DNA of 42,247 nucleotides from Candidatus Gastranaerophilales bacterium (GTDB taxonomy: Bacteria > Cyanobacteriota > Vampirovibrionia > Gastranaerophilales > Gastranaerophilaceae), in contig CALUQO010000023.1 of assembly GCA_944322935.1 (NCBI GenBank), positions 1-42,247 on the forward strand, given 5' to 3'. This document shows, piece after piece, positions 7,889 through 15,042 of the stretch. Each line of letters starts with the position of its first letter. Position 1 is the stretch's first letter. The notes below the pieces were generated by a model, which did no database searches, was not told the DNA's origin, and saw nothing but the letters and a program-made list of their open reading frames with translations. A program made the translations under genes and the position numbers.

Positions 7889-7919
7889 AAAACGTCCTGA
7901 GATAAAATCAGGACGTTTT
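7889..7919. terminator. Strong bidirectional terminator
   Basis: A perfect 12-base-pair stem (AAAACGTCCTGA / TCAGGACGTTTT) with a 7-base loop. T-rich sequence follows on the plus strand, and the A-run on the other side becomes a U-tract for the minus strand. It serves both the gene ending at 7860 and the glutamate synthase gene whose stop is at 7939. Confidence 0.85.
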
Positions 7920-7938
7920 GTTTATTTTCAGGATAATT

Positions 7939-9324
7939 TTATTTGCAGGCTGCTTTCAAATATTCATCCATTGCTTTTGCTGCGCGTTTGCCGGCGCCCA
8001 TTGCATTAATTGCGTTAGATTCGCCTGTCGGTGCAACGTCGCCGCCTGCGTAAACTCCAGGGATTGAGGTTTCTCCTGTTTCTGAGTTTACAATGATGTA
8101 GCCTTTGTTATTTGTTTCAAGGTCAAGACCTTCTTTTTCCGCAGATTTTTGAATAATCGGGTTAGGGCCTGTACCTAAAGCAACAATAACAGCATCGAGC
8201 TCCATTGTTACGGATTGACCTGTCGGAACAGGACGTCTTCTGCCTGATGCATCAGGTTCGCCAAGCTCCATTATGTCAAATTTCATTGCTTTAACATAAC
8301 CGTCTTCGCCTATGATTTCAGCCGGGGCGTGTAAGAACTTGAATACAACGCCTTCTTCTTTTGCGTGCCTGATTTCTTCAAGACGTGCAGGAAGTTCGGC
8401 TTCCGTTCTTCTGTAAGCAATGTAAACTTCTTTGTAGCCTACTCTTACCGCTGTTCTTGCGGCATCCATTGCAACGTTGCCGCCGCCGATAACAGCAACT
8501 TTTTCACCTACTTTAAGAGGTGTTGGTGTTGCGGCTTCGTTTGCGTGCATAAGGTTTACTCTTGTTAAAAATTCGTTTGCGGAGTAAACACCGTTGAGGT
8601 TTTCTCCGGGGATGTGCATCATTTTGGGCAAACCTGCACCGGAGCATAAGAAAATAGCGTCAAAACCATCTTCTTTAAGCTGGTTGATTGTTATTGATTT
8701 GCCAACTATTACGTTCTTTTCAAACTTAACACCTATGTTTTTCAACCCTTCAAGCTCTCTGTCCAATACGGTTCTGGGGAGTCTGAAAGGAGGAATACCG
8801 TATCTTAATACGCCGCCGAATTCGTGCAGTGCCTCAAATACGGTTACATCGTAGCCTGCTTTTCTTAAGTCAGCTGCGGCAGTAATACCTGCACAGCCTG
8901 AACCTACAATTGCAACTTTTTTGCCGTTGTCTTTGATTTCTCCGACTTTTGCATTCGTTTTGTCACCTACGTATCTTTCAAGAGCGCCGATTGCAACGGG
9001 TTTGCCTTTGATGCCGAGTATGCAGTTGCCTTCGCACTGGCGTTCCTGAGGACATACACGTCCGCATACTGACGGAAGCATACTTGTTTCTCTGATTATA
9101 TCACCGGCTTTTTCTATATTGCCTTCTTTAACAGCTGCGATAAAATCAGGAATATGTATGTTCACAGGGCAGCCCTGTACACATTTGGCGTTTTTGCAGT
9201 GCAAGCATCTTGATGCTTCAAGAGAAGCTTGTTCATCCGTAAAATTGCTTTCTACAGCATCGAAATTAGTTCTTCTTATTTGCGGATCCTGTTCCACAGG
9301 GTGCTGTCTTTCGACTTTTTCCAT
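7939..9324 (-). CDS. gltA: NADPH-dependent glutamate synthase, homotetrameric type (GltD/NfnL-like flavoprotein)
   Basis: 461 residues, the length of the single-subunit class. The N-terminal iron-sulfur region has CLHCKNAKCVQGCPV and CGRVCPQERQCEGNC. It is followed by an FAD-binding GSGCAGITAA (usual Pro replaced by Cys), a second nucleotide-binding GGGNVAMDAARTA, and the C-terminal GVYAGGDV FAD loop. The family moves electrons between NAD(P)H and an acceptor; glnA 54 bases upstream on the same strand argues for glutamate formation in a GS-GOGAT couple. No gltB large subunit is next to it. The alternative, an Nfn-type subunit, needs a partner reductase that is not seen here. GGAGAA lies eight bases before the ATG. 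Confidence 0.85.
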   Translation of the reverse strand: MEKVERQHPVEQDPQIRRTNFDAVESNFTDEQASLEASRCLHCKNAKCVQGCPVNIHIPDFIAAVKEGNIEKAGDIIRETSMLPSVCGRVCPQERQCEGNCILGIKGKPVAIGALERYVGDKTNAKVGEIKDNGKKVAIVGSGCAGITAAADLRKAGYDVTVFEALHEFGGVLRYGIPPFRLPRTVLDRELEGLKNIGVKFEKNVIVGKSITINQLKEDGFDAIFLCSGAGLPKMMHIPGENLNGVYSANEFLTRVNLMHANEAATPTPLKVGEKVAVIGGGNVAMDAARTAVRVGYKEVYIAYRRTEAELPARLEEIRHAKEEGVVFKFLHAPAEIIGEDGYVKAMKFDIMELGEPDASGRRRPVPTGQSVTMELDAVIVALGTGPNPIIQKSAEKEGLDLETNNKGYIIVNSETGETSIPGVYAGGDVAPTGESNAINAMGAGKRAAKAMDEYLKAACK

Positions 9325-9378
9325 ATTAAAATTCTCCGTTCATTCTCCCTTACTGTTAAAATTATAATAAAAATATGT

Positions 9379-10704
9379 TTATACGTCTAAATATTTTTTC
9401 AATTCCCATGGGGTTACCTGCTTGCGGTAATCATTCCACTCTTTTTGTTTTGATGACAAGAAGTTTTCAAAAATATAATCACCGAGCGCGACTCTTGCCA
9501 CATAGCTTTTTTCAAATTCTTCCAATGCAGTGAAAAGATTTCTCGGCAGTGATTTAATTTTTCTTTGCTTGATTTCATTGCCGGAAAGTAAGAATAAATT
9601 TTTTTCAACGGGCGCAGGCGGTTCGGTTTTGTTTCTCAGTCCGTCCATGCAGGTTTGCATAAGTACTGCAAATGCAATGTACGGGTTCATGCTGAAATCA
9701 GGCGAACGAAGTTCAAATCTTGTTGATTCTCCTTTTTTGGATGGTATTCTTATAAGCGCACTTCTTGTAACTGCTGACCAGACAATGTAAATCGGGGCTT
9801 CGTAATCTTTTACAAGCCTTTTGTAACTGTTTATTGTCGGGTTAAATACTGCGGATATCCCTTTAATATTTTTTAAAACAGAGCCAACAGAGTACAGGGC
9901 TTCCTGCGATAATTGATACGGCATATCTTCATTAAAAAATGCATTTTTCCCGTTTTTATCCGTCAGTGAAACATTCAAGTGCAGCCCCGAGCCGTTTTGC
10001 CCGTATATGGGCTTTGGCATGAAGGAAGCTAGAAAACCGAAGTTTTTTGCAATTGTTTTGGTTACGAATTTGAAGGTAATAAGTTTGTCTGCTGTTTTTA
10101 AAATTTCATCGTAGCCCAAATCAATTTCATGTTGAAAAGGTGCACCCTCATGATGCAGTGCGGAAATTTCGTATCCCATGTCCCCGAGCGTTAACATGAT
10201 TTTTGTGAGAACATCATCATATTTGTGAGATAAGTTTGTATCGTAATATCCTGTTTTTTCTTCGTTTCTTATAATATTTTTGTTATCATCGGTTTTAAAC
10301 AGAAAAAATTCGACTTCCGGGCCTATTTGCATTGTGTATCCGTATTGGCGCGCATTTTCTATTACTCTTTTTAAATTTGAACGCGGGCAGCCGGCAAACG
10401 GAGTTCCATCGGAGTTGTGGATGTCACAGATTAATCTTGCTGTATTTTTGAGCTTTGATATTTTAAACGGAAATATTAAAAATGTATCTTTGTCGGGAAA
10501 CAGCCGTAAATCTAACGTTTCGTTATCCCTAAAACCGCTTATTGTTGAGCCGTCAAACATTATTTCGTTGCTTAATACTTCATCAATCTGTGTTGAAGGT
10601 ATTTGTAATGACTTTATTCCGCCGTTTATATCTATAAATTGCAGAAAAATTGTTTTTATATTCTCTTGTTTAATTAATTTTTTTATTTCTGTATCAGACG
10701 GCAT
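9379..10704 (-). CDS. glnA: Glutamine synthetase, type I
   Basis: 441 residues, the length of the short GSI-alpha class. Signature segments are DGSTISGF, the metal-binding EVEFFLF and EGAPFQHEID, NGSGLHLN, NPTINSYKRL (ammonia/glutamate site) and RFELRSPDFSMNPYIAFAVL. It makes glutamine from glutamate, ammonia and ATP. No adenylylation-loop consensus was identified, consistent with GSI-alpha. The start at 10704 fits the family (IKKLIKQENI follows as usual) but has no proper ribosome binding site; promoter elements lie so close that the message may be leaderless. It probably runs into the glutamate synthase gene 54 bases downstream. Confidence 0.95.
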   Translation of the reverse strand: MPSDTEIKKLIKQENIKTIFLQFIDINGGIKSLQIPSTQIDEVLSNEIMFDGSTISGFRDNETLDLRLFPDKDTFLIFPFKISKLKNTARLICDIHNSDGTPFAGCPRSNLKRVIENARQYGYTMQIGPEVEFFLFKTDDNKNIIRNEEKTGYYDTNLSHKYDDVLTKIMLTLGDMGYEISALHHEGAPFQHEIDLGYDEILKTADKLITFKFVTKTIAKNFGFLASFMPKPIYGQNGSGLHLNVSLTDKNGKNAFFNEDMPYQLSQEALYSVGSVLKNIKGISAVFNPTINSYKRLVKDYEAPIYIVWSAVTRSALIRIPSKKGESTRFELRSPDFSMNPYIAFAVLMQTCMDGLRNKTEPPAPVEKNLFLLSGNEIKQRKIKSLPRNLFTALEEFEKSYVARVALGDYIFENFLSSKQKEWNDYRKQVTPWELKKYLDV

Positions 10705-10709
10705 ACCCT

Positions 10710-10739
10710 ATTATCCGACAGGTTTTACGGTAAGGTCAA
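10710..10739 (-). promoter_or_regulatory. Putative glnA promoter very close to the start codon
   Basis: On the minus strand TTGACC (10739-10734) is 18 bases from GATAAT (10715-10710). Only AGGGT separates the -10 from the ATG, so transcription would begin at or beside the start codon. No NtcA-type GTA-N8-TAC site was seen. Confidence 0.4.
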
Positions 10740-10791
10740 GTAAAAATCTTGTAACATTTCTTAATAAAATATATATAAAAAGTAAATATTT

Positions 10792-10819
10792 TTGATTGAA
10801 AAGTTTTTATATATATACA
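10792..10819 (+). promoter_or_regulatory. Putative promoter for the 54-residue gene
   Basis: TTGATT (10792-10797) is 16 bases from TATACA (10814-10819). The region is very AT-rich, so chance matches are easy. It is divergent from the glnA promoter. Confidence 0.35.
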
Positions 10820-10867
10820 AGAGGAATAAAAATCGAGAGTAAAACTAGAGTATTAAAGGGATAAAAC

Positions 10868-11032
10868 ATGATGCAACTGAAAGAAGAAAGGAAAATTCAA
10901 TACCCATACGATTACCGTATTGCGGAAGTTAATTTCTATGCAGTAACCGAACCAATCGGCAAATTGCCAAAAATAAACTTGACTTTGCCTAAAATATGTA
11001 TTGCAGAAAACTTTGAGATAAAAATAGTTTAA
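10868..11032 (+). CDS. Small unknown protein (54 aa)
   Basis: The frame runs from ATG 10868 (a second ATG follows at once) to TAA at 11030-11032 and encodes a 54-residue, charged, soluble protein beginning MMQLKEERKIQYPYDYR and ending NFEIKIV. AAAGGG about seven bases upstream is a good ribosome binding site, and a plausible promoter precedes it. No family recognised. The 3' end overlaps the end of the convergent HicB-like gene by four bases, so the two genes share their terminal bases. Confidence 0.55.
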   Translation: MMQLKEERKIQYPYDYRIAEVNFYAVTEPIGKLPKINLTLPKICIAENFEIKIV

Positions 11033-11244
11033 TACGAGCAAAGTTTTGAAAGAAATTTGTAAACGGGTTTTACCCTGACGGGAAAATCCGTTTTGTCCTT
11101 GTTTAAAATTGTTTCCAGATTCTTAACCGCAATATGTTCGCTTTTGCCGTAACCAACTAATTTTTTAGTAATGCAATTTGCAACATACATGTTATTTTTG
11201 CTTTTATATATAAGTGCAGGATATTCAACTACAGTAAAAGGCAT
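11029..11244 (-). CDS. Small HicB-like (UPF0150-fold) protein, orphan
   Basis: A 71-residue protein, VEYPALIYKSKNNMYVANC...VGYGKSEHIAVKNLETIL, that follows the beta-beta-beta-alpha pattern of HicB/UPF0150 domains. These usually read YPA-hydrophobic, then a Gly/Asn turn, YVA, a short loop, then a G-x-(S/T)-x-xEA helix. The start at 11244 is chosen because AAAGGAGAG lies just upstream; a longer frame to 11319 lacks a site. The usual C-terminal DNA-binding helix of full HicB antitoxins is absent, and no HicA-like toxin lies next to it. It is therefore an orphan HicB-like protein, not evidence of a toxin-antitoxin pair. The fold call rests on pattern reading. Confidence 0.6.
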   Translation of the reverse strand: MPFTVVEYPALIYKSKNNMYVANCITKKLVGYGKSEHIAVKNLETILNKDKTDFPVRVKPVYKFLSKLCSY

Positions 11245-11396
11245 TGCTCTCCTTTCTCTTTTTATAAAATTGTTATCGGTTTTTAGTGTGAAAAATTTAA
11301 TTAAATATTTGTATTTCATTTTTTTAACGTATATTTATGATTGTTTATTCTTGTGCTAATATGTTTCATACAGTTACGGATGAGGTTTATTGATAT

Positions 11397-11897
11397 ATGA
11401 TTAAAAAGACTTTTTTATTTTTACCGCTTTTATTTGTTACTGCAAACATTGCCGGTGCCGTTGAAATGCCGTCTGTTATGAAACAGACAATGGCTCAGGA
11501 CCCTATCGGTATGCCGGGTATGGTTAATCTTGTTGTATCAATGGTAATTGTTATTGCTCTGATTTATGCAACGGGTTGGATTTATACAAAATTGAGCGTT
11601 ATAAATAAAGATAAGTTGAAAAAGTTAACCTCCTCGCAAAGTGATAATGAGCGCTTTAATATAATACAATCAATGCCGTTAGGCCAGCAGAGATATCTTT
11701 ATTCAATTGAGATGAGCGGAAAGGTGCTTCTTGTAGGTTCAACACCGAGTCATATAAATTTGATTAAAGAGTTTGATAAAAAGCAAGATTCTATACAAGT
11801 TAAACAGGAATCTCCTGCAGCAGAAGAACAAACCCAAAAAACTGAGAAAAAAAATTCTTTAAATCTTGATGAAATTTACAGAAAATATAAAAGTTAA
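11397..11897 (+). CDS. fliO: FliO-like flagellar export apparatus protein
   Basis: 166 residues: signal peptide (1-21), short periplasmic part, one membrane helix (about 43-65), then the cytoplasmic FliO segment (about 85-127) with the family's MPLGQQRYLYSIEMSGKVLLVG pattern and the following STPSHINLIKEF. The charged tail (130-166) is variable, as in other FliO proteins. FliO assists assembly of the FliP-FliQ-FliR export gate. No other flagellar gene is in the window, which is unusual because fliO normally precedes fliP. It is the first gene of a close-packed run with neuB-like, HAD, TPR and lysC genes; neuB starts 24 bases after it ends. Confidence 0.75.
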   Translation: MIKKTFLFLPLLFVTANIAGAVEMPSVMKQTMAQDPIGMPGMVNLVVSMVIVIALIYATGWIYTKLSVINKDKLKKLTSSQSDNERFNIIQSMPLGQQRYLYSIEMSGKVLLVGSTPSHINLIKEFDKKQDSIQVKQESPAAEEQTQKTEKKNSLNLDEIYRKYKS

Positions 11898-11921
11898 TTA
11901 ATATAAATTTGGTGGTATATA

Positions 11922-12809
11922 GTGAGATATAATGTACAAATAGGAAATAAAACTATAGGTGATGATTTCCCTTGTTTTATAATTGCGGAAATAGGAATTA
12001 ATCATAACGGCACTGTAGTTCTTGCAAAAAAAATGATAGACGAGGCTGTTGCTGCGGGATGTGATGCTGTAAAATTTCAAAAACGTACGGTTACAAAAGT
12101 TTATACACCAGAAGAACTTGATGTTTACAGACCCAATTATTACGGCAATACAAATCGTGATTTAAAACTCGGGCTGGAATTGAGTTATGAAGATTATTGC
12201 GAGATTGACAAATATTGTAAATCGCAAAATATAATGTGGTTTGCCTCTTGCTGGGATGTAGATTCAGTTGATTTTATTGAACAGTTTGATGTTCCTTGCC
12301 ACAAGGTTGCCTCTGCCATGCTGACAGATGATGAGTTTTTGTTAAAGTTAAAATTTCTTGGCAAACCTATTCTTCTTTCTACCGGCATGAGTACGATGGA
12401 AGAGATAAGACATGCCGTCAATTTACTCGGTCAGGAAAATTTGGTGTTGTTCCATTGCACTTCTACTTATCCGACTGCGCACAGCGAAATAAATCTTAGA
12501 GTTATAGAAGAGTTTAGAAAAGAATTTAATTGTCCGGTGGGATACAGCGGACATGAGAAAGGTTTGTTGCCTTCAATTTTGTCTGTAGAACTGGGTGCTA
12601 ATGCTGTTGAACGGCATATTACTACAGACAGAACTCTGTGGGGTTCTGATCAGGCTGCCAGCCTTGAGCCTGAAGGATTGAGAAGAATGGTTAGGGATAT
12701 AAGAGAGGTAAAAACAGTACTGGGGGACGGTATAAAGATTGTTTATAAATCAGAAATACCCGTAAAAAACAAATTAAGGAAAACAACTAACAGCAAGGCG
12801 GGTGTATAG
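11922..12809 (+). CDS. neuB: NeuB-family nonulosonate (sialic-acid-like) synthase, without SAF domain
   Basis: 295 residues forming only the NeuB TIM-barrel domain. Family features are FIIAEIGINHNGTVVLAK, DAVKFQKRTV, the PEP-binding STGMSTMEEI, HCTSTYPT, GYSGHEKG and AVERHITTDRTLWGSDQAASLEP. Such enzymes condense phosphoenolpyruvate with a six-carbon amino or neutral sugar to a nine-carbon nonulosonate. Typical NeuB proteins are about 340 residues with a C-terminal antifreeze-like (SAF) domain; this one stops just after the barrel. The start is GTG with GGTGG just upstream. The KdsC-like phosphatase gene follows at once, which suggests a route through a 9-phosphate intermediate. No CMP-sugar synthetase is present in the window. 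Confidence 0.85.
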   Translation: MRYNVQIGNKTIGDDFPCFIIAEIGINHNGTVVLAKKMIDEAVAAGCDAVKFQKRTVTKVYTPEELDVYRPNYYGNTNRDLKLGLELSYEDYCEIDKYCKSQNIMWFASCWDVDSVDFIEQFDVPCHKVASAMLTDDEFLLKLKFLGKPILLSTGMSTMEEIRHAVNLLGQENLVLFHCTSTYPTAHSEINLRVIEEFRKEFNCPVGYSGHEKGLLPSILSVELGANAVERHITTDRTLWGSDQAASLEPEGLRRMVRDIREVKTVLGDGIKIVYKSEIPVKNKLRKTTNSKAGV

Positions 12810-13310
12810 ATGTATAAAACGTTAAATCTTTCACCCGATATTAAGATGATAGTTTCTGATTTTGACGGTATTTTTACTGATAATTCCGTGTATTTTTTTT
12901 CGGCTGACAACAAAGTTAAAAAACTCAGCTTTAAAGATTTAATGGGCGTATCCGTTGCAACCAAAAATGATATTAAGGTCGGTATTATCTCAGGAGAAAA
13001 AAGTAAAGAAATTGACTATATTGCGGATAAATTTGATTTAGTTGACATTCATCAGGGCATAAGAAATAAATTGCCTGTATTACAGGAAATAAAACAAAAA
13101 TATAACCTTAAAGATGATGAGATTGTATATATAGGCGATGATGTAAACGATATTGAATGTTTAAAAAGCGTTAAATACGCAATAACTGTTAAGCAGGCAA
13201 ATTATAAAGTTAAAGAACTTGATGAGGTTCAATTTACTCAGGCGGATGCAGGCGACGGTGCTTTTCGTGAAGTGGTGGATAATATAGTAGAGCTTAAAAA
13301 TCATGGCTAA
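12810..13310 (+). CDS. KdsC-type HAD sugar-phosphate phosphatase
   Basis: 166 residues, the size of KdsC and Neu5Ac/KDN-9-phosphate phosphatases (cap-less, tetrameric HAD type). Catalytic Asp17 and Asp19 lie in VSDFDGIFTDN, the second motif is GIISGEKS, the conserved Lys lies in the following helix-loop, and the acidic pair is GDDVNDIECL. It begins on the base after the neuB stop, so the pair is translationally linked. In Bacteroides a NeuB-type synthase and a KdsC-like phosphatase together make KDN through KDN-9-phosphate; the same logic may apply here. KDO-8-phosphate cannot be excluded from the sequence alone. Confidence 0.85.
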   Translation: MYKTLNLSPDIKMIVSDFDGIFTDNSVYFFSADNKVKKLSFKDLMGVSVATKNDIKVGIISGEKSKEIDYIADKFDLVDIHQGIRNKLPVLQEIKQKYNLKDDEIVYIGDDVNDIECLKSVKYAITVKQANYKVKELDEVQFTQADAGDGAFREVVDNIVELKNHG

Positions 13311-15042
13311 TGTGAAAGATATCCTTTTCAATTTTGGAAAGGAAATTAAAAAAAGTATAGATAAGTTTGATGTCTTTGTAAAAAAGTACAAGGCTGTTTC
13401 TCAAACTTCGCAAATACCGTCAACAGCTTATATGAATTGGGGTATAGAATTGGCTCAAAGCGGCAGGACTGAAGAAGCCATAGATAAATTAAGAACGGCA
13501 ACTTTGATGGCAAGTCAGAATCCCGGGGCTTATATAAATCTTGGCATAACTTTTTTGCGTCAGAAAAATTTTGAAGAAGCGATTAAAAATTTTCGTCAGG
13601 CAATTAAAGTAGACAAGTATAATTCAAAAGCTTATGCACTCTGGGCTTCGGCTTTGTCGGAGATAGGAGATTTAAAAGGCGCCATTGATATTTATAAATT
13701 GGCGCAAAAGTATGATTCCCGAGACCCTGATATTTATCTTAACTGGGGTATATCTCTGGCAAAAGCAGGCAAAAAAAGAGAAGCACGTGAAAAATTTAGA
13801 AAATCGGTTTCTTTGAATCCTATAAACCCTGTTACCTCTTTTTTGTGGGGCCTTATTTTGTATGAGGACTCCGAATACCAAGAGGCAATAAGCAAATTCA
13901 GTCATTCCTTGATATATTCTCAGGAAAAATACGACGCATTGTATTATATTTCTTTGTGTCATTTAAAGCTTAATAATTACGATTCGGCAATAAAATATGC
14001 AAAGGAAGCTATTAAAGAAAATAACACAAATGCCGATGCGTACACTGTTCTTGCTGACGCTTATTTGAAAATCGGAGATGAAGATAAATGTCTTAAAGCT
14101 TTTGCAGGTGCTGATGCTATGTGTCGAACAAATACGCAGTTTTTTATAAACTGGGGGCTGGCATTGCAGCATTACCATCATATTGATGATGCAAGAGAAA
14201 AATTAACTCAGGCAATTATGCTTGAGCCCAATAATACAATTGCCATATTTAACCTCGGGGTAAATTATCTTTTGAGCAAAGAATATACACAGGCAGAAGA
14301 GTTTTTCTTAAGAGTTCTTGACATAATTCCCGACCACGCTCAAGCCTTGTTTAATCTTGGGGCGCTTTCTTTTGATAAAAGTGATTACCGCCAAGCGTTA
14401 GAGTATTACAAAAAATCTTTGCAGATTGATAAGAAAAACACCAGAATTTATTATAATATGGCTAATTGCTATTATAAAATCGGCGAGTTTGATGATGCTG
14501 CACAATACTTTAAAAAATGCATAGAATACTGCCCGAATTTGACTCAGGCGTATATAAGCTATGCTCATTTGCTAGCTGATAAAGGTGATAGTATTGAAGC
14601 GCAAAGAAAAGCCCGCAGCGCATATTTAATGGATAAAGAGTCCTGCTATACAAATTTTGCTGTAGGTGCGGTTTATTTGAAACTTGGCAAATTCGAGGAC
14701 GCTATGGAAAGATTTGAATATGCCATAAAATTGAATCCCGATTATTATATCGCCAAGCTCGGTATTGCAGAGGTGTATTGCAGACAACGCCAATATGACA
14801 AATCTTTTGCCGTTTTTGATTCTTTATCTGTGGATGTGCGAGCTGCTAATGAGTATCTTAATATACTTTATCTTGTACTTTCTTCTGTTGTTAAAGAAGA
14901 AAATGCTACACAATCCGTAGTAAATTCAGCACTTGAATATTGTAATAAATTTTTAGAGCAGTATAATAACAATAACGATAAGGTACTTGAAATAAAAAAT
15001 ATCCTGTTAGAAAAAATACATCAAATTGAGGCTAATCAATAG
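13303..15042 (+). CDS. TPR-repeat protein with 14 tandem repeats
   Basis: 579 residues. After a 41-residue amphipathic N-terminus come fourteen consecutive TPR units of exactly 34 residues each (about 42-517), each with the W/G/Y-A-F-A-P spacing (for example AYINLGITFLRQKNFEEAI and AIFNLGVNYLLSKEYTQA). A 62-residue helical tail closes the protein. There is no signal peptide or catalytic domain, so it is probably a cytoplasmic scaffold. It overlaps the phosphatase gene by eight bases, and aspartate kinase overlaps its last base. Long TPR arrays often partner glycosyltransferases or secretion machinery; with fliO and neuB in the same run, a surface-structure role is a reasonable guess only. Confidence 0.9.
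   Translation: MANVKDILFNFGKEIKKSIDKFDVFVKKYKAVSQTSQIPSTAYMNWGIELAQSGRTEEAIDKLRTATLMASQNPGAYINLGITFLRQKNFEEAIKNFRQAIKVDKYNSKAYALWASALSEIGDLKGAIDIYKLAQKYDSRDPDIYLNWGISLAKAGKKREAREKFRKSVSLNPINPVTSFLWGLILYEDSEYQEAISKFSHSLIYSQEKYDALYYISLCHLKLNNYDSAIKYAKEAIKENNTNADAYTVLADAYLKIGDEDKCLKAFAGADAMCRTNTQFFINWGLALQHYHHIDDAREKLTQAIMLEPNNTIAIFNLGVNYLLSKEYTQAEEFFLRVLDIIPDHAQALFNLGALSFDKSDYRQALEYYKKSLQIDKKNTRIYYNMANCYYKIGEFDDAAQYFKKCIEYCPNLTQAYISYAHLLADKGDSIEAQRKARSAYLMDKESCYTNFAVGAVYLKLGKFEDAMERFEYAIKLNPDYYIAKLGIAEVYCRQRQYDKSFAVFDSLSVDVRAANEYLNILYLVLSSVVKEENATQSVVNSALEYCNKFLEQYNNNNDKVLEIKNILLEKIHQIEANQ

Noticed and set aside
10705-10867. Glutamine riboswitch or NtcA site before glnA
   Set aside because: Neither the aptamer pattern nor GTA-N8-TAC is present, and the apparent promoter leaves no leader.
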